From: Chrysemys picta bellii
Taxonomy: Eukaryota > Chordata > Testudines > Emydidae
Assembly (NCBI RefSeq): GCF_011386835.1
Contig: NC_088795.1
Span: 118,003,434-118,067,433 of the forward strand
Direction: 5' to 3'
DNA length: 64,000 nucleotides
How positions within the stretch are numbered: position 1 is the stretch's first letter; every line of letters begins with the position of its first letter. Shown here piece after piece: positions 58,901-64,000 of this stretch. The notes below the pieces were generated by a model, which worked only from the letters and a program-made list of their open reading frames with translations, ran no database searches and had not been told where the DNA came from. The position numbers were made by a program, and so were the translations under genes.

Positions 58901-60512
58901 ATCAATTTGTATCTCAGATCTTACACCAAAGACAATGCTTGTAGCCAGTCCTGTAATAAACTATTTAAAGGCTTATTAACTAGACAAAAAGAAATGGTTA
59001 AAGCAAGCAAACATATACACAAAGGAACCATCCATGATTCCTAAAGATGACAGTAAAGTGGTAATCTGTCAATTCAAGATATCCCCACAGGAGACCCAGG
59101 GATAACCCTTGGGGAATCTCTGCCTTTGTTTAATGTCTCTGGCCCTGTGAGAGTTCAAAAAAACCAAGAGATGACAAATTTTCTTGTGACCCTGTTTTAT
59201 CTTTTACATTTGGCCTTCCTGTCCATGATATGAATTCCCTTGCACATAGCATTTCCAAGGTGTGATAGGGCCAGTCACAATCCTCTGTACTGTGATGTTT
59301 CTCAATGGCCCATTTAATCTTAATAGGCCTCCTTAATGGGGATGTGATTCCCATACCTGGGTTCACAAGTTCAGAGCAAACACTTTTAAAGTTATAAAGC
59401 ATAACTTACATATTTCCTTATAGCATGGAATATAGCCATTACAAGTGAGATTAATGCATGCAGCAACTTACGAGCATTTCACAGAGTCTAAACACTAACT
59501 AATTTTTTTTAAGACTAATACCTATTTTGAACAAAACTAACATACAGGTGAGCTGGTTTGGTTTCCAGCTATGAGTTTGTCAGTTCTTAGCTAATGCCTA
59601 CAGCCTTGGCTAGAGCTGGCACTTGGTTTACCAGCATCACGTACCTCTCCCCATCTCAAGCCATTATATAAGCACCACTAACCTGAGGAGCAAGATTTTT
59701 TAGATGGGCTATGAACCTGGGTTTCCTGTGCCATAGTGTAATGGAAGTGGTCTGTAATGACTTTTATTTTTCAATCATTTACTGAGCTACTTTGTTTTAT
59801 ATACCGTCAGTAATCTCAGTGTATTAGGACTCACTCTACAATGGTATTGTAGTCCTATAACCGTGCTCATTCTTAAATGAAAACTGACCAGCTGGGCAGT
59901 ATTTTAGAAAAAAAAAATCCTTAGATCTTATCCTTTTGCTCCATCTAGTGAAACTTTTCCCCCTCAGCATCAGCCTGTGCTGAACATTGAAATGTGCAGT
60001 GCTAACTTATTATTCATGTTGCTTCATTCATTTTAGATTTATTTTCATTTCTTAAAGAGCCAGGAAGCACTGGATGGAAAATGTAGACAGCTTTGCTTAA
60101 CCCGTTCCATGGTGCAAGTGAGCACACACAATCAAATGAATGGGTCGCTGGAGGAAACAGTTTGTCTAGCGTCACGGTTTTTGTCTCTTGCATCATTCAG
60201 TATTGAATGGGTTAATGAAGGGCTCAGCATGTTGCAGAGATTCAGCACTCTGCCTGCACTTAATTTTTTACATAGTATTTTTGTTTTGTTTTCAGGACAT
60301 TCAGGAAAGAATATTTAATTGGGAGCTAATGGTGAAAATGGTTGATTTTTTGAAGACAAGGATACAAGAAGAAAGTAAATGTAGACTAGGTGCTGTAGCT
60401 GGCATATTGGACCAGTTAACTGTAAAGAGCAACCTCTCTCTTTCGCAGAAGGAAGGGCTTTTAACAGACCTGCACAAGGCCTTCTGGGAGCAAGTAGCAC
60501 ATTACAATAATG
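27241..60512 (+). CDS. EVC: EVC (Ellis-van Creveld protein), exons 1-9, gene continues
   Basis: EVC is a single-pass membrane protein that works with EVC2 at the base of the primary cilium and carries Hedgehog signals from Smoothened. Nine exons were located: 27241-27429, 34352-34480, 39576-39659, 40133-40365, 42347-42431, 46461-46559, 53451-53588, 57423-57581 and 60296-60512. All junctions are GT/AG and phase-consistent, giving about 444 codons, roughly the first 45 percent of the human protein (about 992 residues). No stop or frameshift interrupts the reading, so it looks functional. Exon 9 ends at a strong donor with one base over. Exon 10 and later were not found before 64000. Confidence 0.95.
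27640..28300. repeat. Degenerate tandem repeat, unit about 150-160 bp
   Basis: Related phrases recur near 27667, 27880, 28030 and 28190. Each has a variant of CTT(G)GATCCAGC, then GTTTTTGGCCC, then an ACTC-CAAATT element. Spacing is about 155-160 bp for the last three. A further related phrase lies near 29870, past the MITE. Units are diverged and the family is unnamed. Confidence 0.45.
28347..28618. mobile_element. CpG-rich hAT foldback MITE with 8-bp TSD
   Basis: The left end CAGTGGTGGGCAACCTGCGG is the complement of the right end CCGCAGGTTGCCCACCACTG. The 8-bp duplication CCTCAGAG is intact at 28339-28346 and 28619-28626. Inner arms (CAGTGGCCAC region) are also inverted, so most of the 272 bp can fold back. 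It encodes nothing. Confidence 0.88.
28885..28919. repeat. TTTTG/TTTGGG simple repeat
   Basis: A low-complexity run of GGTTTTGTTTTGTTTTGTTT type next to the palindromic element. Confidence 0.6.
28920..29090. repeat. Imperfect palindromic element, about 60-bp arms
   Basis: The left arm 28920-28980 (CTTGCTGGC, GTGAAAAGTGATATTTG, TTGTTAAT) is mirrored by 29031-29090 (ATTAACAAATATATAAATAT, CACTTTTCAC, CCAGCAAGC). The loop repeats the word GAAAAGTGATATT. It may be a small foldback MITE. No clean target duplication was found. Confidence 0.55.
29091..29755. repeat. GC-rich tandem-like array
   Basis: Variants of AAAGCCCCATGGCCAGATCC, GGGGCCAG and GCCA(G)GGATGATGG recur at roughly 120-150 bp intervals. 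Open frames up to 230 codons on both strands are low-complexity products of this composition, rich in P, G, S and W. They show no known domain, so I do not call a gene. Confidence 0.55.
29756..30408. other. EVC intron 1, nothing recognised
   Basis: No exon or named repeat was seen, apart from a phrase near 29870 similar to the array at 27640-28300. Confidence 0.35.
30417..30748. mobile_element. CpG-rich hAT MITE, copy 2, with 8-bp TSD
   Basis: Same family as 9582-9914, with about the same length (332 bp). The ends CAGTGGTTCTCAAAGCCGGT and ACCGGCTTTGAGAACCACTG are perfect complements. The duplication ATCTAGAC is intact at 30409-30416 and 30749-30756. Its cleaner ends suggest a younger insertion than copy 1. 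Confidence 0.9.
30757..32530. other. EVC intron 1, nothing recognised
   Basis: It contains a short G run near 30770 and a run of about 15 C near 32052. A small inverted pair (TTTAATCCTTGCTTAAAT and ATTTAAGCAAGGATTAAA) is at 31126-31208. No exon was found. Confidence 0.4.
32530..33180 (+). mobile_element. L3/CR1-like LINE relic
   Basis: Decayed reverse-transcriptase-side text is visible (ATTCAGCATCTTTATTAATG reads as FSIFIND), followed near 32950 by TACAGTTCTGGACGCCTC. Near 33090-33170 is text resembling the end region of L3. Frames are destroyed. Confidence 0.5.
33180..34351. other. EVC intron 1 end
   Basis: 33450-33920 has a repeat-like look (CAAGATACAGACCAAGACCT and following) but I cannot name the family. 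No coding exon was found before 34352. Confidence 0.35.
34352..34480 (+). CDS. EVC: EVC exon 2
   Basis: The acceptor TTTGGGATTTCAG and donor GAA|GTAAGA frame 43 codons in phase 0. It starts KDDSQRLLE, matching KDDTQNLLK of human EVC, and contains a basic run PRKKK followed by an acidic SEEEM. This is the start of the cytoplasmic part. Confidence 0.93.
34481..34960. other. EVC intron 2, nothing recognised
   Basis: No feature recognised. Confidence 0.35.
34965..35416. mobile_element. hAT MITE copy, left end rearranged
   Basis: The right end GGAAAGGTTGAGAACTACTG is a CAGTNGTTCTCAACC-type hAT terminus. At the left, TTTAAAAGATTGAAAACCAC is itself the complement of a hAT left terminus, so this end appears inverted or belongs to a second copy. 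The middle is AT-rich. No clean duplication was found. Confidence 0.5.
35420..37520. other. EVC intron 2, nothing recognised
   Basis: Open frames at 35691-35933 and 36434-36685 have no recognisable domain or splice support. No repeat was named. Confidence 0.35.
37524..37955 (-). mobile_element. CR1 LINE 3' end
   Basis: On the plus strand it begins TCATAGAATCATAGAAT, the complement of the CR1 tail, and runs on to the end of the coding region. Read on the minus strand it gives [20 protein letters not shown] and then [20 protein letters not shown], the conserved CR1 C-terminus. It is 5' truncated, the usual CR1 form. Confidence 0.92.
38095..38309. mobile_element. Harbinger-like MITE, family 1, copy 1
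   Basis: The ends are GGGCTAGTCTACACTGG and CCAGTGTTGACAAGCCC (complement GGGCTTGTCAACACTGG). Flanks TTA at the left and TTG at the right are consistent with a 3-bp TTA target. It contains AGAGAGCTCTCCCAGCGCTC, shared with 41238-41510. Confidence 0.75.
38315..39575. other. EVC intron 2 end, nothing recognised
   Basis: AT-rich. A 69-codon frame at 38629-38838 and a 65-codon frame at 39242-39439 have no match and no splice support. Confidence 0.35.
39576..39659 (+). CDS. EVC: EVC exon 3: conserved [11 protein letters not shown] block
   Basis: The acceptor TTGTTTCCATACAG and donor AGG|GTAAGA frame 28 codons in phase 0. It contains [20 protein letters not shown], nearly identical to human EVC. 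This is the clearest single identification in the window. Confidence 0.97.
40133..40365 (+). CDS. EVC: EVC exon 4: serine-rich block
   Basis: The acceptor TTTGTCCCTAG and donor GAGAG|GTACAA frame 77 codons plus two bases. It reads [20 protein letters not shown], a serine-rich run ([18 protein letters not shown]) and [17 protein letters not shown], all closely matching human EVC. The reading continues past the donor for a few codons before a stop, which should not be taken as the gene end. Confidence 0.97.
40366..41234. other. EVC intron 4, first part
   Basis: Nothing was recognised except short palindromic text near 40690-40790 (GGGTCCAATCC and related words) common in reptile repeats. Confidence 0.35.
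41238..41510. mobile_element. Harbinger-like MITE, family 1, copy 2
   Basis: It is flanked by TTA at both sides (41235-41237 and 41511-41513). The right end CCAGTGTAGACAAGCCC and internal GAGAGAGCTCTCCCAGTGCT match the copy at 38095. The left end (GGGCCAGATTCAA) is diverged. The intact duplication supports a 3-bp TTA target. Confidence 0.8.
41800..41905 (+). repeat. MIR/CORE-like SINE relic
   Basis: CACTCTGCCACTGAGTTGCT followed by GTGTGGCTCTAGGCAAATAT is MIR-like text. Confidence 0.5.
42347..42431 (+). CDS. EVC: EVC exon 5
   Basis: The acceptor CTTTGTTTTAG completes the serine codon opened by exon 4. The donor is GTG|GTAGGT. It encodes [20 protein letters not shown] and then ELRREKQV, matching human [20 protein letters not shown]. 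A GTG one codon earlier and a GTACAA nine bases later could also serve as donors, but only this one joins REKQV to VFIQV as in human EKHM/MFIQ. Confidence 0.93.
42600..42705 (+). mobile_element. CR1/L3-like LINE 3' end
   Basis: ACAGGAGGCCAGACTAGATG followed by ATTTAATGGTCCCTCCTGGC is a standard sense-strand end of a CR1/L3 element. Confidence 0.7.
42706..43657. other. EVC intron 5, nothing recognised
   Basis: No exon or named repeat was recognised. Confidence 0.35.
43658..44133 (-). mobile_element. LTR-like element with TATA box
   Basis: On the minus strand it starts TGTAACATAAGGCCC and ends ATCCTGACA, giving TGT...ACA ends. A TATA-like CCTATATAAATCC is near 43925. It is about 476 bp long with no coding sequence beside it, so a solo LTR is likely. 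Target duplication is not clean. A 207-codon plus-strand frame across it is not a gene. Confidence 0.5.
44134..44940. other. EVC intron 5, nothing recognised
   Basis: No exon or named repeat. Confidence 0.35.
44944..45363 (-). other. Unidentified 139-codon open frame
   Basis: A lysine-rich frame in EVC intron 5, antisense to EVC, open for 420 bp in otherwise AT-rich DNA. Neighbouring frames hold fragments such as [11 protein letters not shown] upstream, giving the impression of a decayed mobile-element first ORF. I recognise no domain and do not assign a function. Confidence 0.25.
45364..46460. other. EVC intron 5 end
   Basis: Local duplications occur near 45896-45930 (TTCCCAGAGCCTG twice) and 45938-45990 (GGTTACA-ATGGTA-ACAAAT twice). 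Nothing else was recognised. Confidence 0.4.
46461..46559 (+). CDS. EVC: EVC exon 6
   Basis: The acceptor TTTTTTCACCTAG and donor ACT|GTAAGT frame 33 codons in phase 0. It reads [20 protein letters not shown] and [13 protein letters not shown], aligned with human [20 protein letters not shown] and DELYQKILSKQEK. Confidence 0.95.
46560..47576. other. EVC intron 6, nothing recognised
   Basis: A poly-A run is at 47266. No exon or named repeat was found. Confidence 0.35.
47589..47827. mobile_element. Fold-back insertion of a turtle short repeat, 12-bp TSD
   Basis: The left arm 47589-47684 and right arm 47692-47787 are exact reverse complements over 96 bp, with a 7-nt loop GATGCAC. The right arm continues 40 bp further to the repeat's 5' head (minus strand AAGTATCAGAGGGGTAGCCG). 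So a full-length minus copy is fused tail to tail to a head-truncated plus copy. The whole insert is flanked by AACTTCCATAAT at 47577-47588 and 47828-47839, which shows that it entered as one unit. The zero divergence between arms suggests a recent event or an assembly artefact that kept the duplication. Confidence 0.92.
47973..48078 (+). repeat. tRNA-derived CORE/MIR-like SINE relic
   Basis: AGTCCAGTGGTTAGGACACT and GGTTCAATTCCATGCTCTGC resemble A- and B-box regions of a tRNA-derived SINE. GACTTTGGGCAAGTCACTTA follows. Confidence 0.55.
48082..48445. mobile_element. Harbinger-like MITE, family 2
   Basis: The ends are GGTTATGTCTACAC and its counterpart ATGTAGACATACCC. TTA precedes the left end and TTG follows the right end. 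No coding capacity. Confidence 0.7.
48655..49444 (-). mobile_element. CR1/L3-type LINE, 5' truncated, antisense
   Basis: The minus-strand frame at 49079-49444 reads [34 protein letters not shown] and [19 protein letters not shown], the conserved C-terminal part of reverse transcriptase ORF2. Its 3' UTR extends to a CATAAGAA-type tail repeat at 48655-48695. It is the same family as the plus-strand copy at 50500-52790. Confidence 0.9.
49450..50500. other. EVC intron 6, nothing recognised
   Basis: No exon or named repeat. Confidence 0.35.
50503..52795 (+). pseudogene. CR1/L3-type LINE ORF2 relic with EN end and RT
   Basis: It starts within the endonuclease C-terminus (text corresponding to [11 protein letters not shown] near 50560-50590). 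Reverse transcriptase motifs follow in order: NYRPVSL near 51450, YLDFQK near 51660, GVPQGSVL near 51833 and KFADDTKLL near 51917, with the catalytic A-D-D pair intact. The shared C-terminus [12 protein letters not shown] and [11 protein letters not shown] follows, ending near 52730. A stop at 51392, an in-frame stop near 51748 and frameshifts near 51630 and 52095 make it inactive. The 5' end is truncated. Confidence 0.92.
52868..52919. repeat. TG/CG/CA alternating microsatellite
   Basis: GTGTGTGTGTGCGCGCACACACA... alternates purine and pyrimidine throughout and is self-complementary about the CGCG centre. Confidence 0.9.
52920..53450. other. EVC intron 6 end
   Basis: 53125-53215 contains short text (TTTAAATTGAGTTAAGTGGA, then GTTACACTGTG) of a common reptile MITE-like repeat. 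Otherwise nothing was recognised. Confidence 0.35.
53451..53588 (+). CDS. EVC: EVC exon 7
   Basis: The acceptor TTATTTTTCCAG and donor AAT|GTACCT frame 46 codons in phase 0. It reads [20 protein letters not shown], then [14 protein letters not shown], matching human [20 protein letters not shown] and EKKEREYSEQLIDN. This is the start of the helical, coiled-coil-prone cytoplasmic region. Confidence 0.96.
53589..55205. other. EVC intron 7, first part
   Basis: AT-rich. Frames at 53813-54070 and 54224-54457 have no match. 55077-55200 carries an inverted pair, AGCTGATGTAAATTGTCAT and ATGATAATTTACATCAG, suggesting a small MITE-like element. Confidence 0.4.
55208..55648. mobile_element. Harbinger-like MITE carrying an inserted repeat
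   Basis: The left end is GCCCTGGTCTACACTGG and the right end is AGTGAAGACATACCC. The outer part resembles 60873-61125 (GATCTAAGTTACGCAACTTC, GCAGCGCTGGAGTAC). The MITE text is interrupted at 55389-55553 by a piece of another repeat that also occurs at 58750-58930. Confidence 0.65.
55389..55553. repeat. Dispersed repeat fragment, copy 1
   Basis: Nearly identical to 58750-58930 (CATAGAGTC.CAGACAGTCC to TCTTACACCAAAGA), apart from an 18-base gap near 55541. It may be part of an LTR, since the second copy continues into about 700 bp of LTR-like sequence. Confidence 0.7.
55649..55990 (-). mobile_element. CR1 LINE 3' end
   Basis: It begins CATAGAATCATAGAATATTT and follows the same 3' text as the copy at 37524, in the same orientation. 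It is cut at a C run at 55962-55973. It abuts the right end of the MITE. Confidence 0.9.
55995..56780. other. EVC intron 7
   Basis: 56401-56535 carries text of a small palindromic reptile repeat (ACCCTGATTCTACACATG, then CAGGATTAGAGCC). Otherwise nothing was recognised. Confidence 0.35.
56789..57067. mobile_element. hAT MITE with 8-bp TSD (one mismatch)
   Basis: The left end TAGAGGTCCCCAAATTG is mirrored by the right end AGTTTGGGGACCACTG. Flanks are AATTAGTC (56781-56788) and AATTAGCC (57068-57075). The interior is GC-rich and open on both strands but shows no known protein. Confidence 0.8.
57423..57581 (+). CDS. EVC: EVC exon 8
   Basis: The acceptor TACTCTGCAG and donor ATG|GTAAAG frame 53 codons in phase 0. 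It reads [20 protein letters not shown] then [14 protein letters not shown], matching human MEAFWKQMANIQHFLVDQ and MTLTERMIAAEGLL. It continues the alpha-helical region. Confidence 0.96.
57582..58742. other. EVC intron 8, first part
   Basis: 58140-58255 has palindromic repeat text (TGGACCAGATCC... and GAATCTGGCCCA). Otherwise nothing was recognised. Confidence 0.4.
58750..59640. repeat. LTR-like dispersed repeat, copy 2
   Basis: Its first 180 bp is the repeat seen at 55389-55553. It continues (CTTATTAACTAGAC, TTCCTTATAGCATGG) as unbroken non-coding sequence of LTR-like look, probably antisense. Ends were not established. Confidence 0.45.
59641..60295. other. EVC intron 8 end
   Basis: No repeat was named. 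Sequence before 60296 forms the pyrimidine tract TTTTTGTTTTGTTTTCAG. Confidence 0.4.
60296..60512 (+). CDS. EVC: EVC exon 9, last exon in window
   Basis: The acceptor GTTTTGTTTTCAG and donor AATG|GTAAGT frame 72 codons plus one base. It reads [20 protein letters not shown], then [10 protein letters not shown], then [10 protein letters not shown], matching human MAKVIEFLK, EETRCRLAA and QHKAFWQEA. The frame runs on past the donor for about 20 codons before a stop, but the strong donor and the human alignment favour splicing to exon 10 outside or undetected. Confidence 0.95.
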
Positions 60513-60779
60513 GTAAGTACTTTTTAAACAGACATTTCCGACCTTCATCTTTAAAATTCATTGACTTGTGAGCTTTATTTTGATATTAACTTGTCTCACT
60601 TTCCCATGAAGAGTAATAACAGTGCATGAAATCTCACTCTTTTGAAGCATATTAATGGATAAACTAGGAATGCTGGCCCAGATGCTCAAAGGAATGGAAG
60701 TGAGGAGCCTAAATATCTTTGAGGATTTGGACTACTGTTCCTAGGGAGGGTATATGCTCTGTAACAGGGAGTAAAGCCA

Positions 60780-60872
60780 CCTAGGCCTTGTTTCTGGCTT
60801 TGACATTGACTTGCTGTGTGGTCTGTGTAATCTCTCTGTGCCTCATTGTGCCCATGTGTAAAATGAATATAA
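60780..60872 (+). repeat. MIR/CORE-like SINE relic
   Basis: TTGACTTGCTGTGTGGTCTG... and CTCTGTGCCTCATTGTGCCC are MIR-like. The following MITE is inserted at its end. Confidence 0.5.
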
Positions 60873-61125
60873 GGCCTGGTCCACACTAACCCCCGCACTT
60901 CGAACTAAGGTACGCAAATTCAGCTACGTTAATAATGTAGCTGAATTCGAAGTACCTTAGTTCGAACTTACCGCGGGTCCAGATGCGGCAGGCAGGCTCC
61001 CCCGTCGATGCCGCATACGCCTCTCGCCGAGCTGGAGTACCGGCGTCGACGGCGAGCAGTTCCGGGATCGATCCCAGAAGATCGATTGCTTACTGCCGGA
61101 CCCGGAGGTAAGTGTAGACGTACCC
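60873..61125. mobile_element. CpG-rich Harbinger-like MITE with inner hairpin
   Basis: The ends are GGCCTGGTCCACACTAAC and AAGTGTAGACGTACCC. TAA precedes and TTA follows. An inner inverted pair at about 60897-60966 (CTTCGAACTAAGGTA and TACCTTAGTTCGAA, with AATTCAGCTACGTTA between) forms a long stem. The CpG density is far above the surrounding intron. Confidence 0.7.
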
Positions 61126-63350
61126 TTAGTCACATCTACCTCACAGGGGTATTGGGAGGGTTTTCTAATTAATGTTTGGTAAGGGCTTGGAAATCATTGG
61201 ATAAAAGGTGTTCGTAGCGTCATAGAGTTTAAGGCCAGTGGCGGTTGCGTAAGTGCAAAGCATTGTGTTATGTTCTCCTACCAGCAAATGAAACAGGAAA
61301 GTTTAAAACAAAAACACAGTTGTGGCATCAGCCCTTTATGAAAGGTCATTTGGGGGGGATAAACGCAATTCAGTTCATCTCTCTGTCTTCCTGAGGTTAA
61401 AATGAGTGTTCAAATTTAGATTTTGAGGGATAAAAAAACCCCAAAAGAAATAAACTAACTTTGGGGGTGGGGGCATTTTAGCTCTCTCCCCTCCCTTCCC
61501 CCCACCATGAAATTTTGTTTAAACAGGTATTTTGTAGCTAGAAAATCTGGAGCAGAATGGCTCACTAACCTGAAGTCCCTCACCCATTGCAGAAGCTGGG
61601 ATCTCCCAACAAACTAACAACTCCTGGTATATCAGGTTCCCCATTATGCTTTTCCAGGGCAGGATAAAAGAGCCTTGTTTTGATATATTCAGTGCCATAC
61701 ACATGCAGGGAAATAGGCATGGTGGGCCAATATTTTCAAAATTGAATAATAATTTTTGGAGCCTCAATTTTGGAGTGTGTAAATTGATACTCCTTAAGGA
61801 GGCCTGGCTTTAAGAAAGTACTGAGCAACCTCCCCCTGAAAGACAGGAACTCTTTAAGTTGTCTTAAGTTGGACACCCAATACTTCAGGCACCTAAAATT
61901 ACTAGTAATTTGAAAACTGGGTCCTTAGACTCTCTTCATGCAGCCATGGTTCTCCTGCATCTATTTACAAGATGAAAACTTCTGATCCTGCAGCTCACAG
62001 TTCCTTTGGCCCTGCTCTGCATTTTCACATCCCTTGGTAGGTTTTCACTATCTACAAGATTGAACCAATCTTGTCCCCCTACTGCTAAGCCCATATGAAT
62101 AGATGCCCACGTAATAGTTCCCACTTAATATGGAAGAATGCTGACTCTTGGCCACAGAGCTATAGATGTCTTCCCACCCTACTCAGGAGAGAGTGAGGGG
62201 AGTCATGGAGAAGAGCTCTGTAGTTTACTTTGCAGGCTCTCCATTGTTTCCCATGCCTACCTGCCCCATGGTTGGGATATAGAAGGGGGGTAGGGGATTT
62301 GTCCTGTTCTGATTAACAACTGTTCTACTTTGACTTAAATCAAAATACTTCGGCAGACGTATCTATCCATCATTATCACTCTACTCATCACATGTGAGGA
62401 ATTTATTACAGTTGTGTATTTGATTTTTTTTAAACTGACGTTGAAGCCTACCGAGTTTTAACGTATCTTGGAGTGATGCAAGTTGAATTTAGGAATCAGA
62501 GTTCCACTGTCATTAATGGGAGTTGTGAACCTGTGCATTGCTCTGAATATTTAACATATCATTACATTATTCTGTATTGATTTAATTCCGTGGTTTGCCA
62601 CAAGAGTATTTATGTCTCTAGTCCCCTTCATAACGTCTCGATTCAGCATCCATCAAAGTCATGCGGAATCTTTCCATTCAACTCAATGGGCATTGGGTCA
62701 AGCACCAAGTGGGGCAAGGAGGGAAGCTGGTTTTAGATATTTATATTTGAAAGTAAATATTTGCTGTCTTTGTTAAATAACTTTGATTCTGAAGTGATCA
62801 GTCTGGGGTAAAACCCTTTGTCTGCTAGAAATGCAAAGCTGGCTTTCTTAGGATAATTGATTCTTTAACTGCCCTATTGGCATGCTGTCCATGTCAAAGC
62901 TCCAGGAGCTGAAGAGCCTGAATGTAAATACTCTCACTGGAGAGTTGCTCGTAGTCTCAGCTAGTTTTGAATTGTGAGTTTTGCCATATCTAAAGGCCAT
63001 CAATCCCCATTCCTCAGGTTTTGTCCTTTCTAAAAAAATGGTAAGTAGTCATATGAATAACAGTTTAAGCAAAGGGTTGAATGGATGCGCCTTGCTAGTT
63101 CTTTAAAAGGAGGACATATATGCCTACCTCGGGGCTGTTGTGTGTTTCTAAAAGTAAGCCCTTAAATTTTGTTTGAGTTCATTCCTTTTGTTTTTCTCTC
63201 AGTCGTATTTGCATTGTTGCAAGACAGAGATGCAGCTGATAAGGCGTTAGGTTTATGTGAAATAGGTACTTTTGTCCATAAGAGTAAAATCTGTACACGC
63301 ATATTGAGCAACCTCCTGTATTAAAAGATTATCTCAAACGTCTTGCATAC
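61126..63350. other. EVC intron 9, nothing recognised
   Basis: I searched for EVC exon 10 and found no convincing match. An acceptor-like site at 63202 opens a 63-bp stretch whose translation does not resemble EVC. Confidence 0.35.
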
Positions 63351-63351
63351 A

Positions 63352-63484
63352 AGCCCTCCCATCGACATAGCACAGTCTACACTGGGAGTTCAGTTGATAG
63401 AACTGCGTCGCTCAGAGCTGTGGATTTTCCACACCCCTGAGCGACGTAGTTAGGCCAACATAAGTTTGTAGTGTAGACCAGAGC
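63352..63484. repeat. Short MITE-like element
   Basis: ACAGTCTACACTGGGAG at the left and TTTGTAGTGTAGACCA at the right are inverted. Inside, GCGTCGCTCAGAGCTGTGGA is mirrored by CACACCCCTGAGCGACG. Typical of the small TTA-target MITEs here. Confidence 0.55.
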
Positions 63485-64000
63485 TGTTTTTCAAAATGTT
63501 TTTTTTAAACCTCCAAGGTTAGTGTAGACTTTGGGGGTGGAGGGAATGGGAAAAAACATTGCACTATCTAGATTTTTATTAAAGACTTTCAGTGCATTTT
63601 CAAATGATTTGTCAGGGAATTTATGTTCGTCAGCAGGCTGATGTTTATAATAAATTAGCACTGGACATGAGTAATGTGCAAAGTTTATATAATGCACTGC
63701 TTTATCTCCCCCCAACAAGGAACTTCTCATAGCTAAAACACCTTGATATGGTGGCAGAATAGCTGCCACAATGTAACATTCATTTTCTGTATTCATTTTT
63801 AGCTGCATGGTTTACTTGGGGGAGTAGTAAATTATTGAGGTATCTATAGGAAAAAAAGGTTAATATTTTTTTTTGAGGGGCTTAGGTGAATACCAGATGA
63901 AAAGACAGAGGTGAGGGAGGTTTGGATAGCAGATGTCTGGATCTGCAGGGAAAACTCATCTGGAGCTGTGGAGTGTCTGAAAGTTAGGCCTCAAATGTCT
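63485..64000. other. Right edge, nothing recognised
   Basis: AT-rich intron sequence. A 105-codon minus frame at 63491-63808 has no recognisable domain. Confidence 0.35.

Noticed and set aside
63203..63265. Possible EVC exon 10: strong acceptor TTTTTCTCTCAG, open 63-bp stretch, GTACTT donor, compatible phase
   Set aside because: Its translation (VVFALLQDRDAADKALG...) does not resemble the EVC region expected after HKAFW. The acceptor alone is not enough.
1..64000. CRISPR arrays, operons, bacterial promoters, rRNA or tRNA genes
   Set aside because: None seen. Repeats here are of vertebrate transposon type, and tRNA-like text is only in SINE relics.

Overview
The window is vertebrate nuclear DNA, most likely from a turtle. 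It has short exons with GT/AG borders in long introns. It also carries CR1-type LINEs with the TTCTATGA-type tail, abundant hAT and Harbinger-like MITEs, and a turtle-type short interspersed repeat (head reads AGTATCAGAGGGGTAGCC). I see no sign of bacterial or phage DNA.

The protein-coding content is the EVC2-EVC head-to-head pair, the two ciliary proteins mutated in Ellis-van Creveld syndrome. EVC2 (limbin) is on the minus strand: exon 1 with signal peptide at 26507-26827, then exons at 22303-22402, 20053-20088, 13283-13348, 5315-5501, 1393-1502 and 830-988 (transmembrane). It leaves the window at the left. EVC is on the plus strand from ATG 27241, with nine exons ending at 60512; exon 9 ends in a donor, so the gene continues past the right edge. 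Start codons are 413 bp apart across a CpG-rich, TATA-less segment that must hold the shared promoter. Reading phases agree at every EVC junction and at every EVC2 junction except exon 1 to 22303-22402, where one exon was not found.

Everything else is intron filled with repeats. EVC2 introns hold a TG...CA LTR (2350-3171), GC-rich arrays, hAT MITEs with intact 8-bp target duplications (9582, 11958, 20796), a Tigger/pogo-like MITE (12366), a decayed Ty3/Gypsy pol (17540-19600) and a broken hAT transposase of ZMYM1/P52rIPK-like type (24030-25530). EVC introns hold two more CpG-rich hAT foldback MITEs (28347, 30417), CR1 3' ends, TTA-type MITEs, an LTR (43658-44133), two opposed copies of one LINE family (48660-49444 and 50500-52790) and a nested cluster at 55208-55985.

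The most unusual object is at 47589-47827: two copies of one short repeat fused tail to tail as a perfect 96-bp inverted repeat with a 7-nt loop, flanked by a 12-bp target duplication. I found no wholly new gene system. EVC and EVC2 act together as a membrane complex at the base of primary cilia in Hedgehog signalling, and their shared promoter fits co-expression.
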